Notes: a model not told the origin generated them from the sequence alone. A stretch of DNA of 64,000 nucleotides from Bradyrhizobium sp. AUGA SZCCT0158 (GCF_018130065.1 NZ_JAFCME010000027.1:1-64000), one strand, 5' to 3'; shown: positions 1 to 9,060, counted from the stretch's first letter. Numbers and translations: made by a program.

Positions 1-365
1 CTCGCCGCCTTGCGCCGCCTTGACGGCCAGGACGACGATCCCCCGCCGCGCGGTGGAGCGGCGATCCGGTTGCGGCGCCCCAGTTGGACCGCCGCGCTCT
101 CCCGGAGATCGCAGCCATGCTGACGCGCCTGTGCTGGCCAGCCAAGCCTCCGCTGGCTGTGCCGTGGTTCGCATGGCAACGTGAACTGCGGTCCTCCGCC
201 CGAGCGTGACGCGAAGCCTTCGACTTCAAGAAGCTCTAAGTTATAGAAGCGGCTTCATCGTGAGCGGCTAGCCCTCCTCGCTCGTCATCCAGAACGTAAT
301 CCCTCTTCCTGATGGAGTCTGGCGCTGGTTCCCAAGCCGGAAATGGAAAGGCTAGAGATACAGAT
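1..365. other. left edge, no supported gene
   Basis: No recognisable gene. A minus-strand frame from an ATG near 173 stays open to the left edge (about 58 codons, Arg/Pro/Gly-rich), but its composition is what GC-rich DNA gives by chance and it matches no family I know. Confidence 0.4.
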
Positions 366-1271
366 TTAATCGCATAGGCCGTCGCGGCGCAGGAAAGCCT
401 TATTGATCGCTACGGCTGCTTGCGCGCCCTCCGCGATAGCGACCGCGACGAGAAGAACGTCGCGGGATACATCGCCTGCAACATAGACACCGGGAACGCT
501 GCTTTCTTCGGTGTCCGGGTCGATGACGACGCCTCCTTTCTCGTTACGCGCACACCCGAGACGTTCGGACAGGTCAGACGCCTGATGGCAGCCGGTCGAA
601 AAAAACAAACCGGCGCGGGTCAGATCTGGCCCGGTCTCGAATTCAATCCTTGTGAGCTCTCCGTCCGCGCCTTCAAGGGATCGGACGGGCTCGGTGCGCA
701 GCGGAATGCTGTGTTCTTCGAGTTTGCGAATTGCTTGCGCGCTAACTTCCGTTCCGTCGCTGCAAGCCACTACGTCGGACATCCAGTGCTTCATCATGAC
801 AGCAAGCTCTGCCCCCTTATCCTCCTTACCATAGGCCGCTACCGGCTTCCCCGCATATTCGAAACCGTCGCAGTAAAGACAATGATGCACGGAAACCCCA
901 TAGAGAGGTTTGATACCCGCGAGTTCGGGAAGTTCGTCAACCAGGCCCGTAGCAAGAAGGACTTTCGAAGCACTGCCAGCCGTGCCGTCCGCACAGACGA
1001 ACTCGAACCCTTCTCCGGCGCGGCTGATGGCCGTGATCCGAGTGCGGCGCACTGCGACAGTCTTGTAGCGCGAGAGGTCTTCCCGGGCTTCGTCCAAAAA
1101 TGAGCAAGGAGAACGCCCTTCCCTGCCGAGAAGCCCGTGAATGGCGTGGGAGCTCAGATTGCGCTGATGCCCTTCGTCGCAGACCAACACTGTGCGGTGG
1201 CACCGTCCCAAAATGAGCGCTGCACTCAGTCCGGCAGGTCCGCCGCCGACAACGAGAACGTCGAATTTCAT
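366..1271 (-). CDS. thioredoxin-reductase-like FAD/NAD(P) oxidoreductase
   Basis: 301-residue flavoprotein of the thioredoxin reductase superfamily. The N-terminus MKFDVLVVGGGPAGLSAALILG is a GxGxxG FAD-binding Rossmann fold. A CLYC motif followed by DGFEY sits near residue 140, where thioredoxin reductases carry the redox-active CxxC. The C-terminal GVYVAGDVSRD is the second FAD contact. An upstream in-frame extension to 1541 exists, but the FAD motif fixes the start at 1271. Many small alphaproteobacterial relatives reduce unidentified disulfide or quinone substrates, so the substrate is unknown. It is divergent from the DUF72 gene starting at 1366. The frame is intact. Confidence 0.85.
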   Translation of the reverse strand: MKFDVLVVGGGPAGLSAALILGRCHRTVLVCDEGHQRNLSSHAIHGLLGREGRSPCSFLDEAREDLSRYKTVAVRRTRITAISRAGEGFEFVCADGTAGSASKVLLATGLVDELPELAGIKPLYGVSVHHCLYCDGFEYAGKPVAAYGKEDKGAELAVMMKHWMSDVVACSDGTEVSAQAIRKLEEHSIPLRTEPVRSLEGADGELTRIEFETGPDLTRAGLFFSTGCHQASDLSERLGCARNEKGGVVIDPDTEESSVPGVYVAGDVSRDVLLVAVAIAEGAQAAVAINKAFLRRDGLCD

Positions 1272-1365
1272 TGAAAGCCCTTTTCGTTGCCTAGGTATAT
1301 AGGCCCGTTCGCGATGCTTTGAACCCCTTCCCCCCATTCGGGCGTTACCAGTCGGGAGAAGGATC

Positions 1366-2271
1366 ATGCCGCGCGCCAGAACAGCAGCCCCATGGACGGA
1401 ATTGACGCTCGAAGAGCGTCGCGAACGGAGGCGTCTGCGGCGTGAAAAGCAGCGCGAGGATAACATCAAGCGTGCGACGAAAATGCATGCAGCCCGGGTA
1501 AGGACGGAAACGAAAAGCTCGGAGAAGCCTCCTGGACCCAAGCCGTCGATTTTCGTCGGTTGCTCCGGCTGGCGTTACTGGAAATGGCGGGATTCGTTCT
1601 ATGCCAGCGTTCCGCAAAATGACTGGTTCGAACATTACCTTAGGCGATTCGATACCGTCGAAATCAACGCTTCCTTTTACTCGTGGCCAACGGTCGCCGG
1701 CGTACAAGCCTGGAAGCGCCAGCCCGGCAAGAAAAAATTCGTGTACACGGTCAAGGTTTGCGAGCTCATAACTCATATCAAGAAGTTCAAGGGCACAAAG
1801 ACACTGGTGAAGGACTTTGGGATGATCGCCGATATTCTGGGCGATCGAATGGGATGTTTTCTGTTTCAGCTGCCGCCGAGCTATCGCTACACCAAGACCC
1901 GGCTCAATGACATTGTCAGCCAGCTCGATCCCGCGCGCCGCAATGTCGTCGAATTCCGGCACGCCAGCTGGTGGAATGACGAAGTGTACGGGGCCTTCCG
2001 AAAGGCCGGGATTATCTTCTGCTCCTGCAGCGGACCGCGCTTGCCCGATGAGCTTATCCGCACAGCGGATGAAGTATATGTCCGCCTGCACGGCCCAAAG
2101 CGATGGTATCGGCACGACTACTCCAAGAGCGAGTTGGCGATTTGGGCGGGCAGGATTAAATCGAGCGGGGCGAAGAACGCCTGGATTTACTTCAATAACG
2201 ATAACGATGCTCATGCCCCAAAGAACGCCATAGCTTTGCGGCGCATGCTCGGGCGAGATGGTTCTAAGTAA
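1366..2271 (+). CDS. DUF72 (YecE-like) family protein
   Basis: 301-residue protein. After a basic 55-residue N-terminal extension (REERRRLRREKQRED) comes a DUF72 domain: IFVGCSGWRYWKWRDSFY near residue 58, VEINASFYSWP, and GCFLFQLPPSYRY. DUF72 proteins have a TIM-barrel fold and no settled function. The start ATG is the first after the divergent flavoprotein gene. Its last 8 bases overlap the end of the convergent PLP-enzyme gene. A decayed C-terminal paralogue fragment lies at about 27140-27326. Confidence 0.85.
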   Translation: MPRARTAAPWTELTLEERRERRRLRREKQREDNIKRATKMHAARVRTETKSSEKPPGPKPSIFVGCSGWRYWKWRDSFYASVPQNDWFEHYLRRFDTVEINASFYSWPTVAGVQAWKRQPGKKKFVYTVKVCELITHIKKFKGTKTLVKDFGMIADILGDRMGCFLFQLPPSYRYTKTRLNDIVSQLDPARRNVVEFRHASWWNDEVYGAFRKAGIIFCSCSGPRLPDELIRTADEVYVRLHGPKRWYRHDYSKSELAIWAGRIKSSGAKNAWIYFNNDNDAHAPKNAIALRRMLGRDGSK

Positions 2272-3595
2272 CGGTACCGAGGGTGACCTCCGTAGCCGTT
2301 CCGACATTTTGCGGGCGCATCCTCGCCCGCGGCTCGCGCGCTTGCCACCAAGCGCCAACGGCTCCGACGATCTCGTACCACAGCGAGGTTGGCAAATCGG
2401 CGGCTGCGATCCTGACCACGTAGCGATCGCGAATCCTATCCTTTGACCACTCCGCCGCCCCGAAATCGAATCCGAAGCTTCCCGCATGGCGTAGAGGCAA
2501 GCCTCTGCGTCGCAAGTCGGCACATAGTTCCGCGACGACGTCCCGCGCTTGGATCTCATCGAGCGTCCTGGCAGGAGCCAAAGTGACATAAAGACCGTGT
2601 GTAAAATGGCATTCGGCAGCTAATCCGGCGAGCTTCGCGGAAAGATAACGGGTCATCCAACGGCTATTTACCAGCATGGCGGCGACCCGCTTATTCGTCA
2701 GCGAACGATAGGCCGGAGATCCCACGTAAGGCGGGAAGTGCGCCGGCAATGCCGCGCCACCGAATAGTCGGACGGCGTTTCCCATCTCTGTCAGGAGGAC
2801 TTCCAGCAACTGCTGCTTTGCACCCCCCGCGGGCGAGCAAGGAAAGACGGCCGATCCAAGCCGCCCATATTCGACGCCGAGGGAATCAAGCTTCGTATGG
2901 CTGCGAAGCAGTATAATCGGAGTTGCTGCACTGCGGGCCCAGCTCAAAGCTCGCAGGATCCGGCCGGACCCGCTGGAAAAACAGGTCGTATCGAAGAGAA
3001 TCAAATCGAGCCGCGGTTGAGTACATTTAAGTGTCTCCTCAAACGCGCTTGCCGTGGTACAGGAGTCCAATACCAAAATCCGTGGCCGTGATCCCCGAAG
3101 TTTTGCGATTTCGGCAAATGATCCGCCGAGTTCGATCCTTCTTAGATGCTTCGTATGACCGTCTATGAGCTCGGTCGTCTCACCGTAGGAGTTCGGCATA
3201 GTGATGATGTCAGCTTCAGAGAAGACCGGAGCGGTCGCCATCAGCAGTCCCGAAATGGCGGCCATCCCCGACGCCGTATAGACCGTTTCGCTACCCGACT
3301 TGTTCTCGAGCGCGTAGAATGACGGACCTTTCACTTGCAGATCCGCGCGTTGATAGTCGTACTTAAATTCGAACGGGCCCCACCTCGGCCGACCCGCATG
3401 CGTCCATGCCGTTTCCGTCTGCCCCCAATCTTGAAGAGCGTGCTCGGCCTTAAGGGCTGCGGCAAGACGAAACTTCTGCTCGATCACCTCGGCTACCGAG
3501 TTTGGGAATCGAATCGTCAAAGGATCGCTGAGAGAATCGTTCAGCAGATCGAGCTCTTGCTTCTTTCTAGCGAGGTAGGCTTCTACGGTTTCCAT
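2264..3595 (-). CDS. PLP-dependent fold-type I enzyme (Cys/Met-metabolism-like)
   Basis: 443 residues. The middle resembles fold-type I PLP enzymes of the Cys/Met metabolism superfamily: YTASGMAAISGLLMA near residue 107, an Asp-containing strand (RILVLDSCTTAS), and RSHTKLDSLGVEYGRLGS near residue 232, where the lysine would form the Schiff base. The N-terminal 90 residues look like a family-specific extension. The substrate cannot be told from sequence. The SHTKLD context suggests a divergent branch rather than a canonical cystathionine synthase or lyase. The frame is intact and it is convergent with the DUF72 gene. Confidence 0.65.
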   Translation of the reverse strand: METVEAYLARKKQELDLLNDSLSDPLTIRFPNSVAEVIEQKFRLAAALKAEHALQDWGQTETAWTHAGRPRWGPFEFKYDYQRADLQVKGPSFYALENKSGSETVYTASGMAAISGLLMATAPVFSEADIITMPNSYGETTELIDGHTKHLRRIELGGSFAEIAKLRGSRPRILVLDSCTTASAFEETLKCTQPRLDLILFDTTCFSSGSGRILRALSWARSAATPIILLRSHTKLDSLGVEYGRLGSAVFPCSPAGGAKQQLLEVLLTEMGNAVRLFGGAALPAHFPPYVGSPAYRSLTNKRVAAMLVNSRWMTRYLSAKLAGLAAECHFTHGLYVTLAPARTLDEIQARDVVAELCADLRRRGLPLRHAGSFGFDFGAAEWSKDRIRDRYVVRIAAADLPTSLWYEIVGAVGAWWQAREPRARMRPQNVGTATEVTLGTVT

Positions 3596-3599
3596 GACG

Positions 3600-4040
3600 G
3601 CCTCTAATCGTCACATCAACGCGACATAGAAGAATTGGATCCTAATAGTGAGTGATCCCTTTTCGCACCGCGCGAAATGGAGTGCCGCCGGCGTCCTCAG
3701 TCCGCTAGGAACATTGTGCGAACACTGGCGTTAGTTGGTCCCGGAAGGAGCTTTTGACGGATGCTGGGATCAACCCGGAGAAATCCGGCTAGGCATCAAT
3801 TCGACGATCATCTCGCCCGGCGCGGCTAAGTCGGAATTGGCTTTGCGACCCAATCAACATGGCGCGGCGCGTGATGGATCAGATCGCCGAGAAAGGCCGC
3901 GTTGAAGCCGGTCGGCGCGGGGTTGGACAACACTCCTAATCGATCGCGGAAGGCCTACCCGGCCTCCTGCATCCGCGGCACCGTCATGAACCGGAACAAC
4001 CGGATCGTTTGGGGATTCACCCCTGACGAGGAGATTTCCG
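3600..4040. other. gene-free stretch with short open fragments
   Basis: Nothing recognisable. Short open fragments exist (an ORF beginning MARRVMDQIAEKGR at 3859 and, in another frame, MNRNNRIVWGFTPDEEISG ending near 4050). They could be remnants of a frameshifted gene, but I cannot assign a family. The region contains the start of the next gene's ribosome-binding site (GGAG at 4030). Confidence 0.3.
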
Positions 4041-4304
4041 GTGCTGATGATTGACACGCCGAGGCCAAGGACCCGCACACTTCAGGGATGGGCGATCGAA
4101 GTGCTACAGGAAGTCGGCGCTATTCGAGAGTGCGAAGAGCACGGATGGATGCAGGACGGCGCCGATCCGCATGCCCGCGAGGGCGCGCTCGAAATCGCCC
4201 GCAAAAGCCCGCCGCCTGGAGTATCACCGCAGGTGGCTGCTGGAGCCGTCGCACAAGTTCTGGATTCGATAGGAGATACCTGCCCCGAGTGCCCGCCCGA
4301 ATGA
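4041..4304 (+). CDS. small conserved-looking protein of unknown function
   Basis: 87 residues, GTG start at 4041 (or ATG at 4047) about 8 bases after GGAG. The composition is protein-like, with a predicted helical middle (GWAIEVLQEVGAIRECEEHGW), an acidic/Gly stretch (MQDGADPHAREGALE) and a C-terminal CPECPPE. I do not recognise a domain. Similar short proteins occur in Bradyrhizobium genomes, which is inference from style only. Confidence 0.55.
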   Translation: MLMIDTPRPRTRTLQGWAIEVLQEVGAIRECEEHGWMQDGADPHAREGALEIARKSPPPGVSPQVAAGAVAQVLDSIGDTCPECPPE

Positions 4305-4354
4305 CCCCGGTTCGCTCGCCGCCACGCCGATTGTTTGAAGCAATCCGGGGTGAC

Positions 4355-4698
4355 TTAGCCTCGCGCGCGCTGCAATGCTGCTTCCAATCGCTCCCTCTCC
4401 TTATCCCAGCGGACGTTTTCGGTTCGCGATCTCTTCTCAAGAGCGGCCACCTCGGCCTTGATAGCAGCAACTTTCTTCTCATGCTCCCGCTCGGCCGCGT
4501 CCAACGCCGCTTGCGCCTTATCGACGGCCTTTCGCCGGCGTTCACGCTCCTTCCGTTTGGTAGCCTCTTCCCTCGCCCGTTCACGCTCGCGCCGTTTCTG
4601 CTCCTTTTCGAAGTCAACTGAGGCCTTGCGCTCCGCAGCCTTGTCGACGGCGCGCGGGGAAGGCTTCTTCACCTTGTGGCTTTTCGACTTGTCGCCAT
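4355..4698 (-). pseudogene. charged coiled-coil protein, frameshift in codon 2
   Basis: Encodes a Lys/Arg/Glu-rich protein of about 114 residues, almost entirely predicted coiled coil: KEQKRRERERAREEATKRKE, then AQAALDAAEREHEKKVAAIK and EVAALEKRSRTENVRWDKE. The natural start appears to be the ATG at 4698, preceded by AAGGGG. Its frame is off by one from the body, as if one base were missing just after ATGGC (restoring it gives M-A-D-K-S-K-S-H). Without a repair, translation would have to begin at an in-frame GTG near 4716. Either a sequence error or a fresh mutation. Function unknown. It lies just downstream of the HAD hydrolase on the same strand. Confidence 0.55.
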
Positions 4699-4749
4699 GG
4701 ACCCCTTCTTGCACCTTCCGCTGGCCACTGCCATGGGTCAGCCGTATCG

Positions 4750-5427
4750 TCACCTCGCAAGTAGCGAGTTTGCGAAACAAGCGAACAGCGAGGCTGGGCT
4801 GGGATGGATCTCGGCGGCCCCCGCCCGCCGCAGCGAACCCTCCGTGAACCCGCCGCACAGCACGCCGATGGTTGCGATCTTCGCCTTCCCCGCAGCGATC
4901 GCGTCGTAAGGCGTGTCGCCGATCGCGACGGCTTCAGCGCCCTGGATCCCGAGCTTCTCTAGAACTACCTCGAAAATGTCCGGCGCAGGTTTCGATTCCT
5001 CAACGTCATCAGACGACGTCGTCAATTCCACCAGTTCGGTAATGCCAGCGATTTCGAGATATTTCTCGACTTCATCCTTCTTTGCGGAAGAAGCGACGGC
5101 AATCCGCCGTCCCGCGGCGCGCACGCGGAGCAGCAAGTCCGGGACCGCCGAAAAGGGACGTACAAGCGGCAGATACTCGGTCTTGAAACGATTGCCGCGC
5201 CACTCTTCCAATCTTTTGCCGTGGTCCCGTTGTTCATCAGCGGACAGGAAGACGGGAATGAGCTTGTCCCCTCCCTTGCCTATTTGGCTTCGAGCTTGCT
5301 CGAAACTCACATCATGGCCGAACTTAAGCATGGCTTCCTGCCATGCGAGCGCGTGGAGATCGACCGAGTCCAGAAGCGTGCCGTCCAGGTCGAAGATAGC
5401 GGCTTTCGACAACTTGCAATCCTCCAT
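4750..5427 (-). CDS. HAD-superfamily hydrolase (phosphoglycolate phosphatase-like)
   Basis: About 225 residues with the HAD motifs in order. Motif I is AIFDLDGTLLDSVDLH (nucleophile and acid/base Asp). Motif II is VASSAKKDEV. The motif III lysine is in ESKPAPDIF and motif IV is AIGDTPYDAIAAGKA. The cap domain lies between motifs I and II, as in subclass I HAD phosphatases (phosphoglycolate phosphatase or beta-phosphoglucomutase style). Possible starts are GTG 5460, ATG 5427 or TTG 5412; the last is 8 bases after GGAGG. The substrate is unknown. Its upstream end overlaps the decayed response-regulator fragment. Confidence 0.8.
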   Translation of the reverse strand: MEDCKLSKAAIFDLDGTLLDSVDLHALAWQEAMLKFGHDVSFEQARSQIGKGGDKLIPVFLSADEQRDHGKRLEEWRGNRFKTEYLPLVRPFSAVPDLLLRVRAAGRRIAVASSAKKDEVEKYLEIAGITELVELTTSSDDVEESKPAPDIFEVVLEKLGIQGAEAVAIGDTPYDAIAAGKAKIATIGVLCGGFTEGSLRRAGAAEIHPSPASLFACFANSLLAR

Positions 5428-5469
5428 AGTCGAAGCGAGCGAGTTCGCTTCCTGTGGCACGGCAAGTTA

Positions 5470-5623
5470 CCCGCTCAGTATCCATTATTATGAACCGCAC
5501 TTTGGCCGCCAAGTCCTCTATGCTGAACGGCTTCGGCAAAGATGTGTACCGGCATTGTGGACGATGGCGTTCCCGCGTGTAGCCAGTGGTGAACAGTACC
5601 TTGACGTCTGGCTTCATGGCCAA
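5470..5623 (-). pseudogene. response-regulator receiver domain fragment
   Basis: The reading MKPDVKVLFTTGYTRERHR, then LPKPFSIEDLAAKVRFIIMD, matches the last third of a receiver domain as found at the C-terminus of hybrid histidine kinases. It includes the Thr-Thr-Gly strand and the conserved Lys-Pro (KPF). The phosphoacceptor Asp and all upstream sequence are missing, and a stop sits immediately upstream. It is squeezed between ku and the HAD gene, so it is a relic. No function is expected. Confidence 0.65.
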
Positions 5624-5632
5624 AAGCCGGGT

Positions 5633-6556
5633 CTAGGCTGACTTACGCTGCGGTTTCGCCGACGGCTTCTTCGCCGCAGCTTCCTTCGCCGACTTCTTGC
5701 CGGCGATCGGCATGAGCATTTCCTTCTGACTGCTTGCGACCTTGCGTGGCTTTTTGGCCGGCTTGGAGTCCCTTGAAGCCTGTGCGCCGCCAATACTCTT
5801 GCGTAGCGCGTCCATCAGGTCGACGACGTTCTCCCCTCGGGGACGCTCTTTCGCAGTGATGGGTTTGCCGGCGCGCTTCTGGTTGATGAGGTCAATGAGA
5901 GCCGTTTCATACTGGTCTTCGAACTTGTCTGGCTCGAAGTGACCCGCCTTCTGATTGACGATGTGCTTGGCGAGATCAAGCATGTCCTTGGTAACTTTGA
6001 CGTCCTGAATATCGTCGAAATACTCTTTCTCCGACCGGACTTCGTAGGGATAGCGCAGCAACGTTCCCATCAAGCCCTTGTCCAGCGGATCGAGGGCGAT
6101 GATGTGCTCCCGATTGGTTAGCACCACGCGGCCTATCGCGACCTTGTTCATCTCGCGGATGGTTTCACGGATGACGGCGAAGGCGTTGTGACCGACTTTC
6201 CCATCCGGTACCAGGTAGTAGGGACGGATCAGATATCGCGGATCGATCTCGCTGCGGTCGACGAACTCTTCGATCTCGATGGTTCGCGTCGATTCCAGCG
6301 CGACATTCTCGAGCTCCTCCTTGGTCACCTCGATGTACGTATCGGTATCGACCTTGTAGCCCTTGACGATGTCTTCGTTTTCAACTTCCTCACCCGTGTC
6401 CGCGTCCACCTTCGCGTACTTGATCCGGTGGCCCGTCTTTCGGTTGAGCTGGTTGAAGGAGACCTTTTCGGATTCCGACGTGGCGGGATAGAGCGCTACC
6501 GGACAGGTGACGAGGGAAAGACGCAGGAAGCCTTTCCAGTTAGCGCGGGGGGCCAT
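5633..6556 (-). CDS. ku: Ku protein, non-homologous end joining
   Basis: 307-residue bacterial Ku. It starts MAPRANWKGFLRLSLVTCPVALYPA, the typical Ku N-terminus, followed by the core beta-barrel (HRIKYAKVDADTGEEVENEDIVKGYK and KEELENVALESTRTIEIEEFVD). The C-terminal tail is Lys/Ala-rich (KKSAKEAAAKKPSAKPQRKSA) and probably aids DNA and ligase binding. Bacterial Ku homodimers thread onto double-strand DNA ends and recruit LigD. No ligD is adjacent. A stand-alone ligase lies at 54025 and a ligase fragment at 45644. The start at 6556 is preferred over an ATG 15 bases upstream because MAPR begins the conserved domain. Confidence 0.92.
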   Translation of the reverse strand: MAPRANWKGFLRLSLVTCPVALYPATSESEKVSFNQLNRKTGHRIKYAKVDADTGEEVENEDIVKGYKVDTDTYIEVTKEELENVALESTRTIEIEEFVDRSEIDPRYLIRPYYLVPDGKVGHNAFAVIRETIREMNKVAIGRVVLTNREHIIALDPLDKGLMGTLLRYPYEVRSEKEYFDDIQDVKVTKDMLDLAKHIVNQKAGHFEPDKFEDQYETALIDLINQKRAGKPITAKERPRGENVVDLMDALRKSIGGAQASRDSKPAKKPRKVASSQKEMLMPIAGKKSAKEAAAKKPSAKPQRKSA

Positions 6557-6730
6557 GGCTGGGAACTCCAAATACTGTTGCTGGGTTCAAGACGAACGGG
6601 CAGCCTTGGTTCCGACAGGGTGGCTTCCCAAGAAGGTGATTTTTTCTCAGAGCCCAGCACAAGTGGACTCGACTTTCGTTCTCTTTATGTTCTAGTTCAG
6701 GGGATGATCGACCGACCTGCGAGCTGGCGC

Positions 6731-7084
6731 ATGCCTACCCCGAAACAGATGGAAAAACTGGCCGCAGAGGCGGTCCGGAAAGCAGCGAGCCCCGGTGCGG
6801 CTCCTGACCCTGCGACCCCTGCGATCCTCAACGATCCTCGAGCAGGGACAAATGGGCTTCGATTGGCGCAACGACATCTCTCGGAAATCCAGCGCCACGT
6901 CCTGCGCGTATCCTGCCGACGGTGCGACCGGACTGTGGAAATCCAGACCGCCGATGCGGTCCGATTGTATGGCGGCAACGCGGTCTGGAAGCATGTCGCG
7001 CAGCGGCTGCTGGACAACATCTGTCAACAGCGCACCGGCCGGCTTGAAGAAGACGGCTGCTGGCCGGCCGTCGATGCGACTTAG
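6731..7084 (+). CDS. small zinc-finger-like conserved protein
   Basis: 117 residues from ATG 6731 (ATG 6704 is in frame but has AGGGG directly abutting). The C-terminal half has LRVSCRRCDRTVEIQ (CxxC), AVRLYGGNAVWKHVAQRLLD, then a second pair of Cys (ICQQRTGRLEEDGCW), a pattern that could bind one zinc ion. It resembles small uncharacterised proteins common in Bradyrhizobium and relatives (family-level recollection). It is followed 36 bases later by another CxxC/CxxC small protein in the same orientation, so the two may be co-transcribed. Confidence 0.6.
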   Translation: MPTPKQMEKLAAEAVRKAASPGAAPDPATPAILNDPRAGTNGLRLAQRHLSEIQRHVLRVSCRRCDRTVEIQTADAVRLYGGNAVWKHVAQRLLDNICQQRTGRLEEDGCWPAVDAT

Positions 7085-7120
7085 CCTTTCACCCAATTTG
7101 GTCTGCACTTGGATCTCCGA

Positions 7121-7570
7121 ATGGCGCCGAAACACCACCCCACGCCGCTTTCGGGAAGTCACCGAAAGGCTTTGAAAGAGGAGCTCGGCAAGGCGCGCGC
7201 GATGACGGGTATCCTGGCTGCGCAGTCATTGGAAATGCGTTCCAAGGGCGCTGCACTGATTCAACAGGCCGACAGGTTGCTCTGCGAAAGCTGGAACGAA
7301 AGGATGTGGCGCGATGGCGAGCCGATCGATCCGTCACCCACCATCGACCAGGCTATTAATGGCGGCTTTCCTTGGCTCGAAATCCGTTGCTCACGGTGCA
7401 ACACGCCGAACGATGTCGACCTGGCAGCTCTTAGACACCCGCCGACCACTTTCGTGCACGATCTCGCAAGCCGGCTGCGCTGCCGCAGGTGCGCCAAGAT
7501 CGGGCGCCGCCCCTCGGCGACCTTGCTCCAGCTTAGCTGGCAGCCGCGCCATCTCAGAACCGAAGTTTAA
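7121..7570 (+). CDS. small zinc-ribbon-like conserved protein
   Basis: 149 residues. The C-terminal region IRCSRCNTPNDVDLAALRH, then HDLASRLRCRRCAKIGRRP, has two CxxC knuckles about 37 residues apart, typical of a zinc ribbon. The N-terminal half is helical (HRKALKEELGKARAMTGILAAQ). Hyphomicrobiales genomes carry many small proteins of this design without known function. An upstream in-frame TTG at 7109 would add four residues. It probably acts in the cytoplasm, since there is no signal peptide. Confidence 0.65.
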   Translation: MAPKHHPTPLSGSHRKALKEELGKARAMTGILAAQSLEMRSKGAALIQQADRLLCESWNERMWRDGEPIDPSPTIDQAINGGFPWLEIRCSRCNTPNDVDLAALRHPPTTFVHDLASRLRCRRCAKIGRRPSATLLQLSWQPRHLRTEV

Positions 7571-7750
7571 ACGTACAATCTCTACTCGGGCGCGGTTCCG
7601 CGTTGTGAACTGATTCCTGCGATCCGGCGCAATGTTTCGACCTCAAGAAAAATGCGTAGGAACGATCCGCGCTACCGCAGGTTCACTCTGCGCTGCAACA
7701 TTTCCTAGGATCATCCGGATTTCGTGCACGCGCCGAAACGAGTGTGATCT

Positions 7751-8770
7751 ATGACAGCAATCCAGACTATTAAACGCCTTCGCCGATCTGTTCCAGGTCG
7801 GCGCACGACCAACTCAACTTCCATCGTGGCAGCCTCGGTTGCGATCGGAGCTTTGGCCGCTATCGCCTTGCTCAATCAGCACCTTGCGAAGAAAGCCGAG
7901 CGTGAAAACCCACCTTCTGGTCGGTTCTTAAGAGTGAACGGCGTCCGACTGCATTACGTGGAACGTGGCACAGGCGATCCTGTCGTTCTTCTACACGGCA
8001 ACGGAAGCATGATCCAGGATTTTGAATCAAGCGGTCTGATCGATCTTGTTGCCAAGGATTATCGGGTAATCGTGTTCGATCGTCCTGGGTTCGGCCATAG
8101 CGATCGGCCGCGCAATGTCGTGTGGACGCCGGATGCCCAAGCGGAACTGATCAAGCTCGCCCTCGCGCAGCTTGGCGTTTCCAATGCAATCGTCCTTGGA
8201 CACTCTTGGGGCGCCTCCGTTGCGACCGCAATAGCTCTGAAATATCCCGGCCTTGTCCGAGGACTCGTGCTCGCCTCAGGATACTACTATCCGACCCTAA
8301 GGCCAGACGTGGTTGCGTTGGCCGCTCCGTCCCTGCCCCTTGTCGGAGACATCCTCAGTCATACCTTGTCGCCCCTGCTGAGCCGAGCCATATGGCCGCT
8401 GATGATGGCGAAGATCTTTGGTCCAAGATCCGTACCGAAGAAGTTTGAAGCATTTCCGAAGGAAATGGCACTCCGGCCATCTCAGATAAGGGCATCTGCC
8501 GCTGAATCGGCGCTAATGATCCCGGACGCGTTCATGCTGCGCAATCAGTATGCTGACCTGAAAATGCCAGTTGTCATCATCGCTGGTGAGCAAGACAAGC
8601 TCATCGATATCGACACTCAGTCGGCCCGACTGCACTCCGACGTTACCCAGAGCAAGTTTCATAGGGTTGCGGCGAACGGCCACATGATCCAGCAGACTAC
8701 CACCGATCAAGTGATGTCAGCCATCATGGAAGTAGCGGGCCAATCGACTGACCTTGTCGCCGCCGAGTAG
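7751..8770 (+). CDS. membrane-anchored alpha/beta hydrolase
   Basis: 339 residues. An N-terminal hydrophobic helix (SIVAASVAIGALAAIALL, residues about 25-42) anchors or exports the enzyme. The hydrolase fold follows: HYVERGTGDPVVLLHGNGSM with the HG oxyanion motif, nucleophile elbow GHSWGAS (Ser near residue 153), acid Asp in AGEQDKLIDID, and His in VAANGHMIQQ. The triad is complete. The substrate is unknown; relatives include epoxide hydrolase-like and carboxylesterase-like enzymes. A 180-base spacer precedes it and no operon partner is evident. Confidence 0.85.
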   Translation: MTAIQTIKRLRRSVPGRRTTNSTSIVAASVAIGALAAIALLNQHLAKKAERENPPSGRFLRVNGVRLHYVERGTGDPVVLLHGNGSMIQDFESSGLIDLVAKDYRVIVFDRPGFGHSDRPRNVVWTPDAQAELIKLALAQLGVSNAIVLGHSWGASVATAIALKYPGLVRGLVLASGYYYPTLRPDVVALAAPSLPLVGDILSHTLSPLLSRAIWPLMMAKIFGPRSVPKKFEAFPKEMALRPSQIRASAAESALMIPDAFMLRNQYADLKMPVVIIAGEQDKLIDIDTQSARLHSDVTQSKFHRVAANGHMIQQTTTDQVMSAIMEVAGQSTDLVAAE

Positions 8771-8787
8771 CCGGCCCTAAAGGCCGG
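8771..8787. terminator. possible bidirectional hairpin between convergent genes
   Basis: Perfect CCGGCC / GGCCGG inverted repeat with a 5-base loop directly after the hydrolase stop and before the end of the convergent small gene. No T-run follows, so its role as a terminator is uncertain. Confidence 0.3.
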
Positions 8788-8808
8788 GCTTGCGGCGCCG
8801 CAAGAGCG

Positions 8809-8973
8809 TCAATCTTTGGAAGGCTTTGGTTGCGTTTCGCTGATCGGATCAGACGCCGGAAAGGTATCCTCGAGGCCCTTTTCAAGCTTCGCCTGCTTCT
8901 TGTCGGCTTGCACGGCCTGCTTTGGATCGTCTGCGTGTTTGTCGTGAGGTGCCGGGTTGAATTCCTTGGACAC
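8809..8973 (-). CDS. small acidic protein with ETFPASDP-type motif
   Basis: 54 residues from a GTG start at 8973, preceded at ideal distance by GGAGGG. It is hydrophilic and highly charged (KQAVQADKKQAKLEKGLE), ending EDTFPASDPISETQPKPSKD. The D/E-x-TFPASDP motif is a recurrent tail of short proteins in alphaproteobacteria, sometimes linked to stress regulons. An in-frame ATG 10 codons upstream is less likely because the ribosome-binding site serves the GTG. Confidence 0.7.
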   Translation of the reverse strand: MSKEFNPAPHDKHADDPKQAVQADKKQAKLEKGLEDTFPASDPISETQPKPSKD

Positions 8974-9060
8974 ACTGCCCTCCTCTTTACAAACCCAAAT
9001 CAATCGAGTGCCAGCGTTCGTTCAACAACCCCGCGAACCCGCTTTCGTTGCTGACACTTA

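Noticed and set aside
6188..6730. Plus-strand frame through the ku gene (codes upstream of the small gene at 6731)
   Set aside because: Antisense of ku; only the part from about 6704/6731 has gene-like features.
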